A stretch of DNA of 8,435 nucleotides, taken from contig QYQC01000157.1 in assembly GCA_007280315.1 (NCBI GenBank), positions 1-8,435 on the forward strand. Direction: 5' to 3'. Source of the stretch: Betaproteobacteria bacterium (GTDB lineage: Bacteria > Pseudomonadota > Gammaproteobacteria > Burkholderiales > SG8-39). The notes beneath the pieces are model-generated. The model did not search any database. It was given only the letters and a program-made list of their open reading frames with translations, and was not told the origin of the DNA. Position numbers and translations under genes: made by a program. Of the stretch, positions 1-5,781 are shown one piece after another. The number at the start of each line of letters is the position of its first letter. Position 1 is the first letter of the stretch.

Positions 1-144
1 AAGCCGAATCCCCCCGATTAGGCCATGGCCAACCTGCTTCGCGCGCAGTTCCTGATCGGTATCGGCTGCTTCAGCGAGGTGAAGGGCCAGCCGATCAAGC
101 CCTGCACCATCCGCCGCGTGATGTTGGAGAAACTGAAAGAGTAG
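1..144 (+). CDS. korA: 2-oxoacid:ferredoxin oxidoreductase alpha subunit, C-terminal end (partial, apparently frameshifted)
   Basis: This is the 3' end of a gene that begins outside the window. From base 25 the frame ending at the TAG at 142-144 reads MANLLRAQFLIG..., followed by a segment containing SEVKGQPIKP and the end LEKLKE. This matches the C-terminal tail typical of KorA/PorA alpha subunits: a GQ-ANLLR-like helix, then a K-V-x-GQP loop, then a final helix. It sits directly upstream of a beta subunit, as expected. The same frame has a TAG at 19-21, so it cannot be read from the left edge. The +2-shifted frame from base 3 reads AESPRLG, which joined to AMANLLR restores the family pattern. 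That suggests a one-base deletion around 21-24, either real or a sequencing error. In KorAB enzymes the alpha subunit carries the 2-oxoacid/TPP pyrimidine-side domains. Assignment rests on a short tail and on its neighbour. Confidence 0.62.
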
Positions 145-157
145 AAGTAAAAGTTAC

Positions 158-163
158 GAAAGG
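158..163 (+). promoter_or_regulatory. Ribosome binding site of the beta subunit gene
   Basis: GAAAGG lies 8 bases before the ATG at 172. It fixes that ATG, rather than the in-frame ATGs at 178 and 181, as the start. The gap after the upstream stop is only 27 bases, so the two subunit genes are probably co-transcribed. Confidence 0.6.
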
Positions 164-171
164 TAAAAACC

Positions 172-1170
172 ATGAACATGATGTCCGACCTGAACTCCGC
201 CACCGCCTGCCTGCTGCAGATGACCGACGAGCACTTCGAGCTCGAGGACTATCAGAGCGGCGTGCCGCGCTGGTGCACGGGCTGCGGCGACAACGCCATC
301 CTCGCGGCGGTGCAGCGGCTGTGCCGCGACGAAGCGCTGCGCCCGGAAAAGACCGTGTTCGTTTCGGGCATCGGCTGTTCCAGCCGGTTTCCGCATTACA
401 TGAAGACCTACGGCTTCCACGGCATACACGGGCGTGCGCTGCCGGTCGCCGAGGGCGTGAAAATGGCGCGCCCGGACCTGACCGTGTTCGTGAATACCGG
501 CGACGGCGACTGCACCAGCATCGGCGCAGCGCACTGGATCCACGCCATACGCTACAACATGAACCTCACGGTGTTCCTGCACGACAACCAGATTTACGGG
601 CTGACCAAAAAGCAGGCGTCGCCGACCTCGCCGATCGGCACCAGAAGCAACACCACGCCGCGCGGAAGCTACCTCGAGGCCCTGAATCCGCTGACCGTCA
701 CCCTCGGGGTGCAGAACGTGTCCTTCGTCGCGCAGGCGGCCGACTGGATTCCGGAGGTGCTGTTCGACATCGTAAAGGCGGCCTATCACCATCGCGGATT
801 GTCCTTCGTGCGCATCATCCAGCGCTGCCCCGAGTGGCTGCCGAAGGCACTGGATCCGTGGATGCACGACCCGAGCAAGGTGCAGCTACTCACGCATGCG
901 AACGGCCTGCAGTCGAGCGCCGGCCTAGCGCGTGTCTACAAGAACCAGCTGGAGCACGACCCGCTGAACATCGACCGTGCGCGCGAAATCGCCTCCAGCA
1001 CCGACATCATCCCGGTCGGCATCCTGTACAACAATCCGAACGTTCCCTGCTACGAGGACCTGCGCCGGAGCGACAAGCTGCGCACTGCCGATCTGACGCG
1101 CGCGGGGCTCAATGCGGAACTGGACAAGTACACGGTCTGGCCGCAGGGCGCCGAGCAAAGGGCCGCCTAG
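172..1170 (+). CDS. korB: 2-oxoacid:ferredoxin oxidoreductase, beta subunit (KorB-like)
   Basis: This is the TPP- and Fe-S-binding subunit of a cytoplasmic two-subunit 2-oxoacid:ferredoxin oxidoreductase. With the alpha subunit it converts a 2-oxoacid plus CoA to acyl-CoA and CO2 while reducing ferredoxin. The 332-residue protein has the N-terminal WCTGCGD motif (34-40), a third cysteine in SGIGCSS (C69), the TPP/Mg motif GDGD (110-113) closing at N139 in LHDNQIYGLTKKQ, and QRCPEW (C219). C35, C38, C69 and C219 reproduce the spacing of the four ligands of the single [4Fe-4S] cluster in characterised OFOR beta subunits, so the enzyme looks intact. Residues 240-332 form the usual C-terminal extension. 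The precise substrate is not readable from sequence; 2-oxoglutarate is the usual one for this proteobacterial type, with pyruvate or another 2-oxoacid as alternatives. It follows the alpha subunit gene by 27 bases. Confidence 0.88.
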   Translation: MNMMSDLNSATACLLQMTDEHFELEDYQSGVPRWCTGCGDNAILAAVQRLCRDEALRPEKTVFVSGIGCSSRFPHYMKTYGFHGIHGRALPVAEGVKMARPDLTVFVNTGDGDCTSIGAAHWIHAIRYNMNLTVFLHDNQIYGLTKKQASPTSPIGTRSNTTPRGSYLEALNPLTVTLGVQNVSFVAQAADWIPEVLFDIVKAAYHHRGLSFVRIIQRCPEWLPKALDPWMHDPSKVQLLTHANGLQSSAGLARVYKNQLEHDPLNIDRAREIASSTDIIPVGILYNNPNVPCYEDLRRSDKLRTADLTRAGLNAELDKYTVWPQGAEQRAA

Positions 1171-1250
1171 GACGGAAAGGGCAATACGCCGGCGCGCGCC
1201 ATCGACAGTTACGACGGGCGCCTTAACCGATCACCCAGAAATCACCAGCA

Positions 1251-1257
1251 AGGCAGG
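1251..1257 (+). promoter_or_regulatory. Ribosome binding site deciding the start of the Kor-linked gene
   Basis: AGGCAGG ends 9 bases before the ATG at 1267. A TTG at 1258, in the same frame, would directly abut this site and leave no spacer, so ATG 1267 is the better start. The 96 bases between the beta subunit stop and this ATG show no terminator hairpin, consistent with one transcript. Confidence 0.5.
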
Positions 1258-1266
1258 TTGAATAAA

Positions 1267-3486
1267 ATGGAAGCGGATACCCAGGCACACGTAGCGTTTT
1301 TTCTCACTGGCAGGCGGCCGAGCGAGCATCTGGATGCGGTCGACGGGCTGGATTTGCGCCCGGCACTTTTCGCCGGCTACCGCGATCTCACGCAGCTGCG
1401 CTACGATTTTCCGCTGGTGCTCGTCGCTCCGGCCTCCGACAGGCTGTTCGTGCAGTCGCTGTCGGGTCTCGTCGACGCGGCGCTTGCTACTGCCGCGCGC
1501 GGCGGCGACGCCGAGCGTATGCGCAAGCACGCACTGCGGCTGGAGCAGGAAGTCCGCGTCCTGGTCGCAGGCGGCGCCGGCGGGTCCCTGTCCGCGCTGT
1601 GGGACAAGGCCGCCGCGCGGCTTGCCCGGGGTACGGAAAAAGCGGGCGGCGACAAATCGCTCGCGGACAGCCTGCGGCGCACGCGGGCGGCGATAAAAAT
1701 TGACGGCGAACTGGCCGATTGCGACGCGGCCCTGCCCGCGCGTCTGCTGCAGCATGCCTGGAGCGCGGTGCAGAAACACAAGACGGTGGATTTCCGCAAG
1801 GATCTGGACCGGCTGGTACTCAGTCTTTCGAACATACTCAGGGCGGATTTCGAACGTTCCGCGGCCGGCCGCAGCGCAGAGCAGCTGAAACAATCCGTCG
1901 GTACCGGGTTCGACGCCGCGTTTGACTTCGAAGCGATGTCGCGACTGCTCGCCAGGGCGTTGCCGAAAGACGCGTTTCCAGAGAGCCGGCGCAAGCGCAT
2001 ACGCGGGCTGCTCGATGTATTGGGCGCGCAACAGTTCTTTCCCTCTGCTGCCGCCTCGGCGAAAAAGGGTGCCGCGGCGAAGCACTATTGTTTCCTGTTC
2101 GATAGCTGTGCCGACGCGCTGCGGGCGTTCCGCGAGCGCATGCCCAGGTTGATCGAGGTAGCCAAGGCGATTGCGATCGCCGAATTGGAAATCGACGGAC
2201 AGTACAGCGAAACGAAACACGACGCCCTGTTCGAGCAGTTCGGCGCGAACGGTCTGGACCCGCAGGATCTGGCTGCGTTTCCGGACTATCTGGTATGCGT
2301 CAACGCCGAGAAGATGCTGGCGGAAGAGCATGCGCAACTGATGGAAATCCTGTCCTCGGGCCTGCCGATCAAGGTGCTGCTGCAGATCGACGACATCCTG
2401 GAGGATTCGGGCAAAGCCGAGGGCGGCCTGAGTTCGGGCATGCGCAGCAGGCAGATCGCCAACATGGCGATCGGGCTCAACGAAGTGTACGTGCTGCAAT
2501 CGTCCAGTTCCAATCTGTTCGGCTTCCGCGAGCGCATGCTGCGCGGTCTCGGCTATCGCGGGCCGGCCTTGTTCAGCGTGTTTTCCGGCGCGAGTGCCAA
2601 GGACTCCGGCCTGCCGCCCTATCTGATGTCGGCCGCGGCGATGGAATCGCGCGCCTTCCCCGCCTATACCTACGATCCGTCCGCGGGCGCAAACTGGGCT
2701 GCGCGTTTTCAGCTCGAAGCCAATTCGCAAGTCGATCTGGACTGGCCGATCCAGGGCTTTACCTACGAGAACGAGGAGCACCAGCGGGTGTCGGAGGATC
2801 TTGCCTTCACCCTGGTCGATTTCGTCGCCAGCGACCGCCGCTACGCGAGGCATCTCGCGCGGGTGCCGCGCGAAAAGTGGAACGGCAGCATGATTCCGGT
2901 GGACGAGTCCCTGACGCGCGAGCGCAAAGGCCTGCCCGACAAGGTGCCCAGCCTGCTGATGGTCGACGCCGACAACGTGCTGCAGCGGGTGATCGTCGAC
3001 GAGCGTCTGATCCGCGAAGCGCGCCGCTGCCGCGAAATGTGGCACAGCCTGCAGGAACTGGGCGGCGTACACAATTCCCATGCGGAAAAGCTGCTCGCGC
3101 GGGAAAAAAGGGCCTGGGAAGAACGGATGCATCAGGAGGCCGAAGCCCACGCCGCGGCCGCGCCGGTTGCAGCCGCCGCGACTGTCACGGCGGGCGCCGC
3201 CTCGGGCGCGGCCGTAGAGGAAGAGCCGGAGCGCTCGCCCGACGAGGCTTATATCGAGACACCGCGCTGCTCGACCTGCAACGAATGCACCACCATCAAC
3301 GCCAAGATGTTCGCCTACGACAACAACAAGCAGGCGTACATCGCCGACATCAACGCCGGCACCTACGCGCAGCTGGTGGAGGCGGCGGAGAGTTGCCAGG
3401 TGTCCATCATCCACCCGGGCAAGCCGCGCAATCCGAAAGAGGCGGGCCTGGACGAACTGCTCAAACGCGCAGAGCCGTTCTTGTAG
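1267..3486 (+). CDS. Kor-associated protein: degenerate PFOR-type TPP domain fused to a C-terminal ferredoxin domain
   Basis: This 739-residue soluble protein is not one I can name. Residues 1-335 are mostly helical with no recognised motif; C275 and C281 occur in HYCFLFDSC. Residues about 339-500 resemble the TPP-pyrophosphate domain of pyruvate:ferredoxin oxidoreductase: a LSSGLPIKVLLQIDD strand and loop (362-376), NEVYVLQ (404-410), a GPALFSVFSG strand, and AMESRAFPAYTYDP (458-471), equivalent to the PFOR segment with GYWPLFRYDP. Where PFOR has GDGW, this protein has VCVNAEK (343-349), so TPP binding is probably lost. After an alanine-rich linker (about 622-660) comes a ferredoxin-like domain with C668, C671, C674 and C710, the layout of a single [4Fe-4S] cluster. 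Being third in the kor locus, it is inferred to receive or relay electrons from KorAB, or to be a structural subunit. No signal peptide or membrane segment is seen. Start chosen by the ribosome binding site; TTG 1258 is the alternative. Confidence 0.72.
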   Translation: MEADTQAHVAFFLTGRRPSEHLDAVDGLDLRPALFAGYRDLTQLRYDFPLVLVAPASDRLFVQSLSGLVDAALATAARGGDAERMRKHALRLEQEVRVLVAGGAGGSLSALWDKAAARLARGTEKAGGDKSLADSLRRTRAAIKIDGELADCDAALPARLLQHAWSAVQKHKTVDFRKDLDRLVLSLSNILRADFERSAAGRSAEQLKQSVGTGFDAAFDFEAMSRLLARALPKDAFPESRRKRIRGLLDVLGAQQFFPSAAASAKKGAAAKHYCFLFDSCADALRAFRERMPRLIEVAKAIAIAELEIDGQYSETKHDALFEQFGANGLDPQDLAAFPDYLVCVNAEKMLAEEHAQLMEILSSGLPIKVLLQIDDILEDSGKAEGGLSSGMRSRQIANMAIGLNEVYVLQSSSSNLFGFRERMLRGLGYRGPALFSVFSGASAKDSGLPPYLMSAAAMESRAFPAYTYDPSAGANWAARFQLEANSQVDLDWPIQGFTYENEEHQRVSEDLAFTLVDFVASDRRYARHLARVPREKWNGSMIPVDESLTRERKGLPDKVPSLLMVDADNVLQRVIVDERLIREARRCREMWHSLQELGGVHNSHAEKLLAREKRAWEERMHQEAEAHAAAAPVAAAATVTAGAASGAAVEEEPERSPDEAYIETPRCSTCNECTTINAKMFAYDNNKQAYIADINAGTYAQLVEAAESCQVSIIHPGKPRNPKEAGLDELLKRAEPFL

Positions 3487-3502
3487 CTCCGTTCGCTGAA
3501 TT

Positions 3503-3526
3503 GCGCGGACGACAATCCGTCCGCGC
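3503..3526. repeat. Inverted repeat 1, 9-bp GC-rich stem
   Basis: GCGCGGACG (3503-3511) pairs perfectly with CGTCCGCGC (3518-3526) around a 6-base loop. It starts 17 bases after the stop at 3484-3486, so in RNA it would form a stable hairpin just behind the Kor-linked gene. No T-run follows. It may protect the 3' end or act together with the next hairpin. Confidence 0.6.
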
Positions 3527-3527
3527 G

Positions 3528-3578
3528 GATCCTCGATTGCGCGCGGATGAAAAGCACATCCGCACGCAATCGAGGATC
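3528..3578. repeat. Inverted repeat 2, 22-bp stem with one mismatch
   Basis: The left arm (3528-3549, beginning GATCCTCGATTGCG) and the right arm (3557-3578, ending CGCAATCGAGGATC) are complementary at 21 of 22 positions; the single mismatch is C3542 against A3564. The loop is 7 bases (AAAAGCA). It begins one base after hairpin 1. The bases after the right arm are TCGTATAAAAAC, not a T-run, so an intrinsic terminator is unlikely in either direction. Confidence 0.75.
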
Positions 3579-3616
3579 TCGTATAAAAACCTTGGCTGTC
3601 CACGCTTTTTTATCAT

Positions 3617-3665
3617 AACCGTGCTTTCTGTACGGATGGTTCTTATCCGTACAGAAAGCACGGTT
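3617..3665. repeat. Inverted repeat 3, perfect 21-bp stem
   Basis: The left arm (3617-3637, AACCGTGCTT...ACGGAT) is the exact reverse complement of the right arm (3645-3665), around a 7-base loop GGTTCTT. The T-run at 3606-3611 lies before the left arm, on the wrong side for a + strand terminator, and reads as A's for a - strand transcript. The stem sits 73 bases upstream of the dinB start and could be an operator, a cruciform-forming palindrome, an RNase III substrate or a REP-like element. Confidence 0.8.
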
Positions 3666-3738
3666 GGCGCGCGTAGCGCGCAAGGTTTCTTCGCGGTTCT
3701 CGCTTGGGGCATTGACCGCGACCCGCCGGGATATAACA

Positions 3739-4857
3739 ATGCCCGCACTGCATTCTTCCCGGGCCTGTCCAGTGACGGTCGGCGTACGCCGCATCATCCA
3801 TGTCGACATGGACGCCTTCTATGCGTCGGTGGAGCAGCGCGACGATCCGGCGCTGCGCGGCAGGCCGGTGGCGGTTGGCGGCCAGCCCGGTTCGCGCGGC
3901 GTGGTGGCGGCATCGAGCTACGAAGCGCGCGCCTTCGGCGTGCGCTCGGCCATGCCCATGGCGCGGGCAGTGCGACTGTGTCCGGATCTGCTGATCGTCC
4001 GGCCCGATTTTGCGCGCTACCGCGCCGCCTCGCAGCGCATACTGGAAATCTTCCGTTCCTGCACGCCCCTGGTCGAGCCACTGTCGCTGGACGAGGCCTA
4101 CCTCGACGTCAGTGAAAATCTCTGGAACGAGCCGCTCGCCACTGCGGTGGCAAAGCGGCTGAAGCGGCGCATTCGCGACGAAATCGGGCTGACCGCATCC
4201 GCCGGCGTGGCGCCGAACAAGTTTCTCGCCAAAATCGCCTCCGGCTGGCAAAAGCCCGACGGCCTGACGGTAATCTCGCCCGGCCGGGTCGAGGCGTTTC
4301 TGCAGCAATTGCCGGTGGACGCGCTGTGGGGCGTCGGGCCGGTCACCGCAGGGAAGCTGCGCAAAATCGGCATCGAGCGTCTGGTCCAGGTGCGCAGCGC
4401 CGACCCGGCGCGGCTGCAGCGCGCAGTCGGCAGCCTGGCAGAGGCGCTGCGGCGGCTGGCATACGGCGACGATCCGCGGCCGGTGGTGCCGGATCGGCCC
4501 TACAAATCATCGAGCAACGAGAACACCTATGACGAGGACCTGCTGGCGACGGATGCGATACGCGCCGAAATCGAGCGCATGGCGCGCCAAAGCGCGGCGT
4601 GGCTAACGCGCAAGGCGCTGCTCGCGCGCACCGTAACGATCAAGGTTCGCTACGCCGACTTCACCACGGTCACGCGCAGCCACACCACTGCGACGCCGAC
4701 GCGCAACGCCGACGAGATCGCTGCGCGCGCGCTGACGCTGCTCGAACGTACCGAAGCCGGGCGCCGGCCGATACGCCTGCTCGGCGCCGGCGTGCACGGT
4801 CTGGCCGGTAATGAAACAGCCATCGGCATTCCCGGGGTGCTGAATTTCGAGGAATAG
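3739..4857 (+). CDS. dinB: DNA polymerase IV (Y-family translesion polymerase)
   Basis: This error-prone polymerase extends primers past damaged template bases in the cytoplasm and usually belongs to the DNA damage response. The 372-residue protein carries RRIIHVDMDAFYASVE (catalytic D23, steric-gate aromatic Y28), the palm motif SLDEAYLD (116-123, catalytic D118/E119), LTASAGVAPNKFLAKIAS, a helix-hairpin-helix (VDALWGVGPVTAGKLRKIG) and a little-finger domain with ARTVTIKVRYADFTTVTRS. ATG 3739 gives 17 residues before RRIIHVDMD, more than in E. coli DinB, with a weak GGGA (3728-3731) ahead. GTG 3772 would give a shorter N-terminus closer to the family but has no visible ribosome binding site. 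The C-terminus (PGVLNFEE) lacks a clear Q-x-x-L-x-L/F beta-clamp motif. No CTGT-N8-ACAG LexA box was seen upstream. Confidence 0.95.
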   Translation: MPALHSSRACPVTVGVRRIIHVDMDAFYASVEQRDDPALRGRPVAVGGQPGSRGVVAASSYEARAFGVRSAMPMARAVRLCPDLLIVRPDFARYRAASQRILEIFRSCTPLVEPLSLDEAYLDVSENLWNEPLATAVAKRLKRRIRDEIGLTASAGVAPNKFLAKIASGWQKPDGLTVISPGRVEAFLQQLPVDALWGVGPVTAGKLRKIGIERLVQVRSADPARLQRAVGSLAEALRRLAYGDDPRPVVPDRPYKSSSNENTYDEDLLATDAIRAEIERMARQSAAWLTRKALLARTVTIKVRYADFTTVTRSHTTATPTRNADEIAARALTLLERTEAGRRPIRLLGAGVHGLAGNETAIGIPGVLNFEE

Positions 4858-4946
4858 TCGCGGCGCAAACGGCGTCGCAATGCAGCTGGGTACGAGACCA
4901 GGTTTTGCCTCTTCGCACGGAATGGAACGATAATTCGCCGACAGCC

Positions 4947-5633
4947 ATGTCCAATTTTCTGCTCGATCTAAGCTTCGGCGTCAAACGCTCCGACGGTTAT
5001 GTGTCGGACATCTGGCGCGCATCGACCACACGCCTCGGTGATTTTCACCTTGCCACCAGTTCGATCGCGGGCACTGAAGAGTACCGCTTCAATAAATCAG
5101 GCATGTGCCGCAGCGCGCACAGCGGCGCCGACGCGGCACCCGAGGCGCTGCGCGACCGGGCCGGGTTCAGGTGGCGTCGCGCCGCTACACCCCCGCGCGG
5201 CAGCGGCGGCGCCGCGCGCGTGGCCTGGATCGCGTTTCCAACCGACTACCTGTCGCGGCCGACGGTGGCGGACGACGGAGAAATATTCTGGATCGCCGCT
5301 GCGCCGGAGGGCGGCGCGACCTACGTCGAGTTCGCCTATGCGGCGGAACCCGAAGAGAACATTCGCGGCGTACTCGACATCATGCAGGACCGGACCCTGG
5401 TGCGTTGCGCCGCGCTGCCGAACGGCGAAACCCTGGTGATCTTTTGCTACCACGCCGACTGGGACAACAAGGATTTGCGCGTTCCGGGAGGCAGCATCGC
5501 AGACGACGTCCTGTTCTCCGCGGACGATCCGCTGGCATCGGGGCGGCCGCTGCGGCATCGCTTCGGACCTGCGCCCAAGGACGAAGAGGCGGTGATGCTG
5601 CTGGAAATGGGCGGAGCAGCGATTACCAACTGA
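4947..5633 (+). CDS. Hypothetical protein, 228 residues, no recognised domain
   Basis: I do not recognise this family. The frame is supported by its length and by the third-position GC bias shared with its neighbours. It has no signal peptide and no membrane segment, so it is probably cytoplasmic. Visible traits are an aromatic-rich N-terminal block containing GDFHLATSSIAGTEEYRF (31-48) and SGMCR (51-55); a basic, Gly/Ala-rich stretch at about 65-90 that looks like a flexible linker; and a C-terminal half with alternating hydrophobic strands (TYVEFAYA, TLVRCAALPNGETLVIFCYH) suggesting a beta-rich fold. ATG 4947 is chosen over TTG 4905: the 14 codons between them lack the local GC bias. Neither start has a good ribosome binding site. 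It follows dinB by 89 bases on the same strand; whether it works with dinB is unknown. Confidence 0.7.
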   Translation: MSNFLLDLSFGVKRSDGYVSDIWRASTTRLGDFHLATSSIAGTEEYRFNKSGMCRSAHSGADAAPEALRDRAGFRWRRAATPPRGSGGAARVAWIAFPTDYLSRPTVADDGEIFWIAAAPEGGATYVEFAYAAEPEENIRGVLDIMQDRTLVRCAALPNGETLVIFCYHADWDNKDLRVPGGSIADDVLFSADDPLASGRPLRHRFGPAPKDEEAVMLLEMGGAAITN

Positions 5634-5766
5634 GGTTGGCGCGCGCCAGCGGCGACGGCAGGCGAAACTCGGATACACTTGCGCCATAAGACCGGCATAC
5701 CGGCTGCGCTTGTTCTTATCCCGCAATAGCATCGTTCCTGAGCGCCTGGCGCCCGGACCGCAGAAC

Positions 5767-5773
5767 AGGAGGA
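5767..5773 (+). promoter_or_regulatory. Strong ribosome binding site of the acyl-CoA ligase gene
   Basis: AGGAGGA lies 8 bases before ATG 5782. It is the best Shine-Dalgarno match in the window and rules out the upstream in-frame TTG at 5710. The preceding 133 bases hold no clear promoter, only a 12-base GC palindrome (5637-5648). Confidence 0.85.
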
Positions 5774-5781
5774 AACATCCC

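Larger units (their letters stand above)
3487..3738. other. Intergenic stretch with three hairpins, no gene
   Basis: No convincing reading frame lies between the Kor-linked gene and dinB. The stretch holds three inverted repeats in a row (3503-3526, 3528-3578, 3617-3665), a short T-run at 3606-3611, and an 8-base inverted pair AAACCTTG (3587-3594) / CAAGGTTT (3681-3688) that brackets the third hairpin. A promoter for dinB must lie in the right half or upstream, but I found no well-spaced -35/-10 pair. Confidence 0.7.

Noticed and set aside
1231..3603. Long open frame of 790 codons on the minus strand opposite the Kor-linked gene
   Set aside because: Its product is rich in Arg, His, Gln and Val without domain features, as expected for the antisense of a high-GC gene. 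The plus frame has a ferredoxin motif, PFOR-like segments and a ribosome binding site.
3606..3611. T-run as the tail of an intrinsic terminator for the kor locus
   Set aside because: The bases just before it form only a weak, mismatched stem, and the strong hairpins end 28 bases earlier or begin after it.
3628..3654. CTGT...ACAG inside the perfect palindrome as a LexA (SOS) box for dinB
   Set aside because: The half sites are 19 bases apart, whereas the LexA box in this group has 8. The symmetry is explained by the 21-bp inverted repeat.
3712..3737. TTGACC / TATAAC as a sigma-70 promoter for dinB
   Set aside because: The spacer is only 14 bases, and the transcript would start inside the ATG 3739 reading frame. 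It would fit only if translation began at GTG 3772, which lacks a ribosome binding site.
5637..5648. 12-base palindrome TGGCGCGCGCCA, with its GGCGCGCGCC core also at 1191-1200, as a shared operator
   Set aside because: Short GC-only palindromes are expected by chance at this base composition, and the two sites have different flanks and positions.
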